Source: Durusdinium trenchii
Taxonomy: Eukaryota > Sar > Dinophyceae > Suessiales > Symbiodiniaceae
Direction: 5' to 3'
Assembly (NCBI GenBank): GCA_963970005.1
Contig: CAXAMN010004080.1
Coordinates: 8,024 to 72,023 of the forward strand
DNA: 64,000 bases
In this document: piece after piece, positions 11,510 to 22,100 of the stretch
Position numbering within the stretch: position 1 is the stretch's first letter
Layout of the letters: every line of letters begins with the position of its first letter
The notes under the pieces: model-generated
What the model was told of the DNA's origin: nothing
What the model saw: the letters and a program-made list of their open reading frames with translations, nothing else
The model's database searches: none
Position numbers and translations under genes: made by a program

Positions 11510-13425
11510 TGCAAAAAAAACGACCCCAATTCATGGAAAATTGAAACTTGTTTCCAGGAAATACGTCAAGATGTGTGTAGTTCATTGGCCGACACACAAA
11601 GTGATCCGAGCAAATAGAAATGCAGGTCAGATCTACTTTTGGTTTGAGAATGTGAAGGGGTCCGTTTCTGGGAGCCTTCCGTTGTGAAGACCTCTACTAA
11701 CTCAACCTCACCCTCTCTGCCTTAATGAAACATCAACAAACAGTCAGCGCAAAACCTTTTGCGTAGTAGTATTAGCAAGAGTATTTCTTGACATTTGGCA
11801 AGACTTGTTCGTGATATTGAAGCACGCTGGAAGACTGCCGTCGTCGTGTCAGCTGTGTCTTTATCAAGTTCCTGGTAATATCAACATTCGGTGATACCGG
11901 TCCACTGCAACAACCAAGAGCACCAAAAGGATAAAGAACTGTGGACAGGGATGAGTCTCCCACACCTCAAGTTCCAGGGCTCCAACCCTGCCTGCTTACT
12001 CAGCAAGTGGTCTGATATATGCAACGCGTAGCTGGTGGATGGGCTCCGACATCGTCCTGGTGCTCGACGCAGCATACACAAAAGACCCGCAAGTGGTTGC
12101 AAAGGGCGTTGCTATGAGGTACGAACCGCATGAGCAGCGTTCTTTTGGTAACTACGGGGCCTATTTTGCGATGCCTTCGCGATACCCGATATGCTTTCGC
12201 GCACCTCTTTGGGTGTCCACACTTCCCTCCAAGGATTCCAGAAGAGATGGACAATGTCTCCACAACTGAAACGGATACAGTACTCATCACTGCAACAAAA
12301 ACCAACTTCACACAAGAATCCATTTCAAAGGATTCTTTGCGTACGCAAGTTGCCTTCGCGATGAATACTTGTGGGCCTACGCGATTCGGCTTAGCATGCC
12401 TTCGCGCATGCACAAAACAGCGAGAGTTGCCTTCGGGGGCTAGAATGCAGTTCCACTTTCATACAAACCTTTACACGCCAATAACATCCAGTAACAAAAC
12501 GCTGCTCACGCGGCGCATCCAAACATATCCACGAACAGAACAGGCGCCCAACACTTTGGACCCATGAGCCACTGACTATGCGCTCTCCGAACGGCGGACC
12601 CTACACCCACTGTGCACAGCACTGGCAACCGAACAGAAAGACCCACGATAACACCTCCATCTGCGGTTGGACCTGCATGTGGCTGGACCCGTTTTAAAGG
12701 CACTTGCGCCGGTACTATATGGGATTATGATGGATTCTGAATATGATTACGATGCATCAAAGTATGTTGAACCCTCAACTTACTCAGAGAGACAAAGCTC
12801 CCTACTCTTCACACCGCCACTGGAAGGCTGGCCCGTTGGGAACGCGGGCGACACCAAAAGCTCATGTTTGCAAAGTGCGAGCACAGCTTGAAAATTCCAC
12901 AACGATAAAGAAGATTTGTTCTTACTGGGCGGAGCGCCGCTTCCGAACAAATCCAAGGAGGTCACAACTCGATTTAAGTTGATTTGTTCTTGCTCGGCGG
13001 AGCGCCGCTTCAGAACAACCAACGACACACCTACGGGTCAGAGCCAGAGAGATTGCACTGATTTGTGCTGCCACACTGATCCATGACAAGCGTCGGGCGT
13101 TGAGACCAAGATCATTGGGACAAAACCACGTCGAGCTTGGTAGCATCGTGCTGCTGGCTTGAATACACTGGTTTGTCCTATGAATGCACGCGTTCACTCG
13201 AGTACGTTCAATACTGAAAGGTTCAGGTCGCGTGAAATAAGAAAACTAAGGCTTTGGAAGCATTGCAGCTGCCCTTGATGCCTTGTCCCAATTGATGATA
13301 AATGGAAGGCATGGAAAATGCGCGAGCGCAATGCTGCATTGGTTCTGCTTTTTGGAAACGAAAGCCACCCACAAATCACCCAACCAAAGTTTTGCCATCA
13401 AAAGTCAAGGCGATGGCCACCCTAC
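11510..13425. other. No supported gene; short direct repeats
   Basis: No exon recognised. Near 12120-12420 units such as GCCTTCGCG and TACGCGATTCGGC recur. At 12914-12951 and 12980-13017 a GATTTGTTCTT..GGCGGAGCGCCGCTTC block is repeated about 66 bp apart; its GCGGAGCGCCGC part is self-complementary. Confidence 0.4.
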
Positions 13426-13429
13426 TAGC

Positions 13430-13640
13430 GATGGCCGATGGCCTCCAACCTATGAGCGATGGCAAATCCCTGTCCTGAAGAAAAGGACCGCCGGCCCGAT
13501 CACCCGGGCGTGGATCAAAGACTCCTCCGGCCTGGTCTATTTCGTTCATGTTCCTTCCAAATGGTCTAAGTCGGGAGAGCTTTGGGTCCAAGAGTTTTCG
13601 ACAAAATTGGAAAACAAAAAACATACTCTGAAAGCCTGCT
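13430..13640. other. Possible exon, strand ambiguous
   Basis: A G+C-rich block open on both strands. Plus reads KKRTAGPITRAWIKDSSGLV; minus reads LLDPKLSRLRPFGRNMNEID. Neither matches a family I recognise. Confidence 0.2.
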
Positions 13641-13750
13641 GGATATCACTCGAACCAAATGTAGATCTTGTACGCAAGAATACTGATTGTTGTGGTCATC
13701 TACTTAGAACATCTTAGAACCATGATCAATAGCTCACATCGGGAGCGCAC

Positions 13751-13797
13751 CTTCTGCAATCCTTCCTTCAGCTCGGCCGGTGTTAGCAATCCGTCAC
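13751..13797 (-). CDS. Orphan EF-hand exon, duplicate of a CDPK exon
   Basis: A 47-base exon flanked by CCAG at its 5' side and GT at its 3' side on the minus strand. It encodes DGLLTPAELKEGLQK, the second half of EF-hand 1, identical at protein level to the CDPK exon at 29440-29486. The two differ at four bases, all synonymous (Leu, Leu and Thr codons). No neighbouring CDPK exon was found around it. It could be a remnant of a second CDPK gene or an exon copied by retroposition or ectopic recombination. Confidence 0.8.
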
Positions 13798-14557
13798 CTG
13801 GCAACGTGGTCAGTACTTGAGCAACGTGGTCAGTCCGTGGAAAATAGATCCCTGTCTATGAACAATTGAAATCCTTCGAAGTCCCAAGGACACTGTTCAT
13901 TTGAAGCACCTCAGAGTTCGGCTCAACCTTTCAAAAAATCATCATGCAACAGAATGCTTGAAAGTCACTGTGTGCCTAATGGGAACAAAGATCTGAGGGT
14001 TGTCCAGGCGACCTTGACCCCACCATCGCCAGCAAATGCCCGCGCTTCCGCGCGCAGCTCTCCGCTCCATGCAGCACACGGCCCGACGCATCGGCTTTCC
14101 TTGGACACCGTGTAGGTAAAAAAATCCTCCGGCAACTATTTGGAAGGTAGGCGCTATTGTTCGACAAAATGGCTCCACATTGGAAGGAAGCGTCAGAAAC
14201 TCTTCATCAGATCGGAACCCAAACTCGTGCTCTCTCTTTCGGGTCTGCTTCAGCCGTCACACAACTCCGCACCTCAAAGTGCGTCCTACATTCCGAAAAA
14301 GTAAAAGGAAAGAAGCTTGGCACGCTGGAAGGAAGAGAATCTTTCAACTCTGGAAGCAAACATGTTCAAAACTCACTTTCTGCTCATTACACATGGCTCT
14401 CATTCATGCGCTGTTTTTTAGCCGCATGGCCCTGCGACATTGAAATGCAGCCTTCTGACTGAACATTCCATTGGAAGAAGGATATGTATTGAAAACCTTC
14501 TCTCTGCAGCCCTACTTGGCGCACACAGGACCAAAAAGCTGCGTTGTCGACATTACA

Positions 14558-16111
14558 TTATCGACAATCGTGTGCACCGGTCACCATGTTCACCTTGCAG
14601 CAAAACGTGGTGAAGAACACTCCGGCGCCTTGAGAGCACTTGATGCCTGTTGCAGGTGGGAAGCGAATGGGGCAGACTAGTCCATTGGTCCACTCTGTAG
14701 CAACGATAGCAACAGCTCCTACGGTGAGACTGAACTCACAAGGGCCGCAGCCACACTGAAGGGTGCCGCTGGCGCACATGCCTGACCAGAACCAAGGGCC
14801 TGTGGGTGGGCCCGCAGCCAGTCCAGCACTGAAGCTCATGAAGAATGAAAACCAACCAGCGGGCTCAAGGCCATAGACAAGCTGTTCCAAGGAGGAGGCC
14901 ACACCAGCTGAAAGGCCAAAAGCAAAGGTAGCCCCAAAGGCACCTGAACTTACAATCGATTTGTAGTAGCCCTGAGTGTAGAACAGCGAGAACTTGCCGA
15001 AGCACTTCAAACCCCCTGGCCAATTGTCAATGAACCAGGTGTTGGAAGTCTTCAGAGTCAAAGCCACTTCGGCCTCCAAGAGCTCTTTGGAGTCCAAGAT
15101 CTTGCCTTGACTTTCAGCCTTCCGCTGAACGTACTTCTTCAACTCCACCTGGTCCAAGAAGCGCATGGCTCGTCGGGCATCCACCTTCGCAAGGGTCTTC
15201 ACGACGGCCGGGACCAACCTGAGTGGCCAAACGGGAGCTTCAAGCTAGCGTCCGAGAAAGAATAGAAACAAAACGAAGCAATACAAAAGGAGCCGAACGC
15301 CGCACGTAGGCTGCTTCAGTTCAGCTCACAACCACCATTCAGAGCAAACAACATGTCACCAACAGTTTGGGATCTCCAGCGTGCATCCTGCCAGCCTCGC
15401 ATTACTGCGTTGCGACGGGGCCAGGGGGCCGGAGAACGCCACCTGTTAAACTTCTCGAACAGTAGAGTACGTTTTCAGAAGAAATAGAAAAATGGAAGAC
15501 TTGAAACAGTGTGGCATTTAGGAGGTTTGCTGGAAAGAGCCTTGGATGTGTGTATGGTGAGTGGTGATTTGTAAGTGCATAATGCGATGTGTTGATGATG
15601 CGATAATGCTGACACAGGTTGTAGATTGCAGATCTCCAAATACGGAGTCATTGTTCCTCATGATATTTGGACACGCATACCAGGACGGCAAGTTGAATGG
15701 TCTCGAAGGAAAGAAGGTCCATGCAAGAAAACAAATGCTATTGGCTATAAGCTATCGTGATTTGCAATGCGTTCTTTGAAAACCGCTGCTTTCAAGCTTT
15801 GGTTTTTCCAGATGGGCGCCGGTCCGCCAGTCCACAACACGTCAAACGCACAGCGCGACTGCGACTGCCGCACGAAGTGCACCGTTCAGAGTTTGGCGCG
15901 GTGGAGTGAGCGGAGGACGAGGACGAGGACAAGGACGCGGCGGCATACACACAGTAAAAACATGTAAAAACATGAACCCCACACCCCGATGTAGGGAAAA
16001 ATAGAAACGTAAAAAACAAGTTCGAGAAACTGAAGTACAGCTGCTCTCCCCTTTTCAGCATATGCCTTGCCGCTCTCCACAGCAGGACCTTCCTCGTAGG
16101 GTCGCCAGAGC
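14558..16111 (-). CDS. Secreted-protein gene exons 7 and 8 (C-terminal region)
   Basis: Exon 16111-16031 reads LWRPYEEGPAVESGKAYAEK. Exon 15218-14558 begins LVPAVVKTLAKVDARRAM and ends HDCR-stop. The C-terminus is Gly/Phe/Cys-rich (GAFGATFAFGLSAGVASSLE, GTLQCGCGPCEF, GVFFTTFCCKVNM). It lacks a clear single membrane helix and looks like a compact beta-rich, disulphide-containing domain. No known family was recognised. Confidence 0.7.
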
Positions 16112-19100
16112 CTGCCACACAGAGCATAATATCAAGCGTGGCCAGCATTGTTGAAAGTAGGGCTCTATTTAAAACCCTGGCATTGACAGCCACAACGAGT
16201 ACATTCATCAGAAAAGAAAGATAATTCATAGAAAGGAAGACCTTTGCAAGGTCTTTGCAACGAACCCTTGTCGAAGAATGGGGGGTTACATAGGGTGGCC
16301 ATTGGGTAGTAGTCCACGTATGCCCCCCTTTCACCAGCGACCTTCCGCGCAAGGCTTCTCCGTGCTCGCCCACGAAACGTTGAACTCTGCGCTCCAACTG
16401 GGCTCGCTGTAGGATCTCCTTCCGCATCGTGGCAGCGGCGGAGGTCTGCAAGAGGGCCATGGTCTGCTGGTGGGTCGACAAGAAAATCTCCCAATAGTTG
16501 CTGGGATCACACCCGAGTTGCTCACAAATCGGACGCCAAAGATCCTCCAAGTTCCCCAGAGTCGCGTCCAGGGAGCTGTTAAGATGATGCGAATCCAAGA
16601 TGCGGTGCATTGAACGAGTGGCACCGTGCAAAGCTGCAGAGAAGGCCAAAGTTGCTGAGGCCTTAGAGGCACCATGACTAACCTCTACAAGCGCATGCCC
16701 CGTGTGGTTGGATGGCTCCGGATAGGTAGGACCTTCCACCACCTTGGACGCCTCTTCGAAGGCGTCACAGCGGTACTTGCTGGGCACCGCATCGCGGATG
16801 AGTGTCTGTTGTCCATGGCTTTCAAAGGACAGCGCCGATTCAATGACCTGCCACGTGACATCCTCGAACCTGGCCGCCTGTTCCATGATACTGGAATAGA
16901 AAGCCATGGAAATGTGCTGTGGCACCGAGGACTGAAGCAGGCAGGTTGCGATAGTGATGCATGTTGGCAAATGCATGTAGGATTGAAGAGGGCAGTACAC
17001 AGGACCATCTGCACCCATGCGCTCCTGGGACGGAACCACTTGGAGCAAGCGAAACACAACCGTGCGAACGGTAAACCCTGATAAACCAAACATCAAACGC
17101 AAAAAGAACAGGTTTTTGTATATACTGTACCCTGCAGCCCAAGTTCATGCAAGATTGCGTAGAAGCCTTCCACCTTTTCATAAAGCAGGTTGAGGTCCTT
17201 GGTGACATTCCCGAAGCGGTGCTGAATACCTGGATGCGACTCGTTTGTGATGAGACCGGAGAAATTCGACAAGTTCATCATCACAAAAGGGAAACTCGAG
17301 GCCAACTCTGCGTCAGGCCCAAAGCTCTCCACACTAACATCATCCTGCACTTGGAGAAGAGCAGGTAGGGTGGGATTTGCTCGCCTGTAAGCCACGATTC
17401 CCTGGTTGTTGTGAAGAGTCTCACATCCGGAGTAGAGCTGACACCAGTTGTTGGCACCCCAGGTAAATGCCTCGGCTGCTTGAAGCAACACGGGACTCTT
17501 CCAATGGTGGGCAGCGAAATTCTGAAAGGAGTTACTGTCTGTGAAAATCAAAAGTTTCTGCCTTGAACCAAAACATTCTTGCTCCTAGTAGCGCCCTTGC
17601 TCCTAGCAGTAAGGCCAGGAGCCCCTAGTAGCGTCCTTGCTCCTAGTGGCGATGCCTTTGTTACTAGTAGCGTCCTTGAACCAAAACATTCAGCCAAAAC
17701 GCATGACACTGCATGTTCTGCGGGCACCCTGGAGGGACCTCGTTGTTGTCGCATTTCTGCTTGCAGGTCTCGGCATTGGCCCCGCCCCAGCCATCGCAGT
17801 TGCTGAGATCGCACCGATCTCTGGAGTAAGGCTCTCCCTCACAATCCATGCCTACAAACACCTCCCACGCATCTTCATTCACATTCTCGTCCATGAGCTT
17901 TACAGTCAGCAATTCAAAGATCTCAGTAGGGCCCAGGGATGTTGAAGCGTCCACCACGACAGTGGGTGGGAATGGGTTCAATTGGAATTGTGTGAGACCA
18001 TTTCCATGGCCAAATCCCATCTGGTTGTTGCCCCACATCGCCGCAACCCTACAGCCATACCAACCGCAGTTGCTGGTGTCTCCAGCGTTGGAAGTGAAAG
18101 CGATGACCACACGGTCGCCGTAGGACACGCTGCCGGTCTGCCCATTGGGTGGAGGTCGGATGTAGAAATAATTGGCAGCAACTCCATGGCCAAAGACAAA
18201 CACGTTGTTGACCATCGCACCGACTCTGCAGCCGTACCATCCACATCCATTGGCTCCAGACTCTGCAGAATATGCAATGGCCACAGTGTCTCCGTAAGAA
18301 ACACAGCCCTGCTGGTTGCTCCCAGGAACCGGTCGGATATAAAAGCTCGTAGGGTCCATGCCTCCATGGCCGAAGTACATGTGATTGTCAGATCCCATGA
18401 ACGCCACCCTGCACCCATACCAACCACACTGGTTGTGGTGATCAAATGTTTGCGCAATCACAACCTTGTGGCCAAACTCAATGCATCCCGTGGCAGGCGT
18501 CGTCTGAACCACACTCATCCTCACGTGGCGATTGTGTGGGACACTCTTCAGGGCAACCCCGCCACCCTGAACATCAACAACCTGAAACTGCATGTCTGCC
18601 TCATTGGGCGGCGGCTGCTGATAGGTCCTTCGCGCAATATTCACATGTCCATTGCTATGGACAACCACGTACGCACCTTCGCCTTCATTGTAGAGGGTGA
18701 CTCTGCCATTGCCGGCAAACTGCACTTTGAAGCGCCCTGAGGACCACTCGTAAGGGAAGTTGTTGATATTGGTCGGCTCACTGGCAACCACGTCATTGAA
18801 GCTGAACATCAAAAAGCGGTTCACACTTGGGCTGTGCAGACCAACGGTCTTGCCCACCAAAAATGCCATTGCAGTGTCGAACCTGACAAGCATTGCTGAA
18901 TGTTGGAATCGATTCAGAGTCTTACCAAAAAATGGGCACACATCAAAACCAGCACTAAGAATTTGCTGGCCGTGAACTTGAAGACAAGAAGCTCTACGAC
19001 TGTGAAGCGCTCCCAGGCTGCAGTGCTTTGGCCAGTCGCATACACGTCACTGTTCCGCATGCTCACGAAGCGGTTCAGGAAATCCACCCGAAGACAAATG

Positions 19101-22100
19101 GCACCCTGACCACAATCCACCGCGGTAAACGACAAGGACTCATCACGTAACGGCAGATTTGCATCTTTCTCTGCACTGCAGGACATGGCCATGTTGCTCT
19201 GCACCGCCATGAATTTGTTGTAGTAAGGGGTATGGAGACCAATCTTGCCGTCACCAGCGTCCACCAGAGAAAATCTCTCGGATGCGTAGTAGCTCGGGAT
19301 TGAGTTCACATTCACCGTGGGACTGCGGTCGATCGTCGATCCAGTCATCTTCAGCAAGCGGTTGTGGTGCGCATTGTGAAGAGCAACGGAGCGTCCGAGC
19401 AACACTGAGATCAGTGGATGTTGGGTCCTCACAACTGTATAGCGTTCCCAAGTTGCTGGTGTCGTTGCCTCTGAATCCACTCCGGTGTAATGCATGCGCA
19501 TGTAGCGACCGAAGTAAGTGCCTTTCAAGGCAATCTGTCCACCTCCCACATCTTCCGCAGACAATGCTTCTGCTCCCCAACCGCTTGGGAAGACGGGTGG
19601 CGAATTTGCATCGATCGTGGGGCTGGAAGCAACAGGACCTCCATTGGGAATCTTCACAAAACGGTTGTGCTTGCGATTGTAAAGAGCAATTCGATTGTTC
19701 CCAGCATCAACCACTGTGAAGCGCTCTTCATCCCAAGCGGCTGGCAACTGGTCTTTGTCTTTTGCATCACTCCTTGTCACACCACCAGAATTCATTTTGA
19801 TGAAGCGATTGTGGTGAGCATTGCGCAGGGCTATCGTGTGGCCAATAAGAGGCTGCAATGGATTGCCTGCGTTCACAATTACTGGAGTGAATTCCTCCCA
19901 TTCCCCGATCGCGGTTGCATCTGCCTTCATCTGCGTGTCGTGCATCTTCACGTACTTTCCTTTACATATATGCAAACAACATAAGCCGTCTAATGTTTTG
20001 AGGGCTTAATCAGAGAAAATTACACCAGCATAGACCCAGATAGCTAGGCAGAATCCCACGACCTGTTGACATGCGACTGGAACAAGAATATACGCAGCCT
20101 GCACAGCCAGCTTACGGCACCTCCACAGCGCGCACAATCAGCTGACACCAGCACCGGTGCGCTTTGCCAGCTGACAACACCGGCAGCGGCGCCAGCGCCC
20201 GACCAGCGCCGCCGCCCGTCTTAAACGCGCGCTCAGCCAGCTCACAGCACCAGCACCCAGGACCACAACACCAGCACCAGCACCGACACCCTTTCGAAAG
20301 CGCGCGCAGCCAGCTCATTCTTATTTGCAGCAAGAACTCCATAGCTGTCCCTACTTGAGGAATAACAACGTATGATCTTGCGCGTATAAGTTTAAACGCA
20401 CAAAAGTATGCGCGCAAACAGCAAAGCCCGTAAGTGCCATTGGCCCAAGGCCAAGCACTATCCAGCGCCACTATTGACTTTGTAGCACGCTTGAAGCAAC
20501 GATCTGCAGAACGACAAGGCCGTATGATCTCGCGCGTATAAGTTTATGCGCGCAAAAGTATGCGCACAAACGGCAAAGCCCGTAGGCTTCACTTGCCCAA
20601 GGCCAAGCAGTATCCAGCACGACTATTGTGTGTGTAGCATGCTGAAACATGCTGAAACAATGGTCGTTTGAGAGCCTGACTTTGCGCATAGAACATTATA
20701 CGGACAAAAGTATGCGCGCAAACAGTACAGCCCTTGACACAGCTGTCGGCCAAAACAGAACCTGAAGAGTGTAAATACCCCACAGCGCTAATAGACAAAG
20801 AACGCTCAAGCGACAACACCGTATGATGTTGCGCGCATAAGTTCACGCGGCCCATGACTGCTGGCGCTTCATTGTCAGAAGCGGCGCTTGGTCGCCCTTC
20901 ACTGCTGCAAGGGGCGGTTTGTTACCCTTCACTGTCAGAAGCGGCGGCTGTTATCACTTCACTGTCAGAAGCGGGCGCCAGCACCGAGCACCGGCACGCC
21001 AGCTCACGGCGCCCAGAGCCAGCGCCCAGCGCCCGCTGTCTCTACCACATGCACTGCCAGCACCCAGCACCGGCACCATGCTCAAAGCACGCAGCACCAG
21101 CACCACAACCGCGCACAGCCAGCTCACAGCACCCAGCACCAGCACCACAGCCAGCACCAGCACCCGGCACCGGCGCTCGAAAGCGCGCGCAGCCAGCTCA
21201 TTGTCAAATTAATTAATAAGAACCCCATAGCTGTCGCTATCTGGGGAATTGCACCACCGTAGACCCCAAACAGTTTGTGTTTTTCAAAATCGGAACTAGA
21301 GCTTGCGACGTCCAGGCTGGGAAACAAAGGATTGCAAGGCAGAGGCGGCCACGAGCGGGTCATTTGCAAGTTGAACCCAAAGCAAAAGTTTCATGTCCTC
21401 TTAAGAATTGAGAAGCCCTAACAGTAAAACTTTTGGGGAATTATTCTTCAAGTGCGAACATGATGCTGGTCACGCTGCTCAATCTGACCACGTGAGGACC
21501 AGAAATAAAAGCATGCGGAGCGAAGGATGTGACATGAAATACATTTTTGGCGCCTGACGTATGCCCTCCGCTGCCACGCCGCCGAAATCCAATCCGGTCA
21601 TTCATCCACCGCTTGCCCGAAAAGGAAAACCAAGCGAGTTACACAATGCGGCAGGAATGCAACCCGGAGACAGTCACGCACCCCTTTCAAAGGAGCAAGA
21701 ACCTTTCACAAGTGAACCTGATCCAGCGGGCAGAAAACAGCAGCGCAGGCACCAAACCTAAAAGACAAAAAGAAAGAAATCACATGGGAGACAAATGAAT
21801 TGAAATGCTACATGGCCAGCGGAAGAGGGCGGCAGCACCAGTGACAGACCCGGGAAACAAATGAATAGAAATGCTGCGTGGCCAGCGGAAAAGGGCGGAC
21901 GCCAGCAGCGACAAACCTGGAAAACCAATGAATAGAAATGTTGCATCGCCAGCGGAAAAGGTTGGACACCAACCGTGACAGACCTGGGAGACTAATGAAT
22001 GGAAATGCTACATGGCGGACACCAGCAGTGGCAGACCTGGGAGACAAATGAATAGAAATGCTACATGGCCTGCGGAAAAGGGCGGACTGACAGAGCGGAC

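Noticed and set aside
12000-12413. Minus-strand frame rich in Cys and Arg
   Set aside because: The region is built of short recurring units (GCCTTCGCG, TACGCGATTCGGC), and two other frames are also open, so coding is not supported.
17982-18740. 252-codon plus-strand frame
   Set aside because: It is the antisense shadow of exon 4 of the secreted-protein gene, whose minus-strand reading has clear repeats and splice logic.
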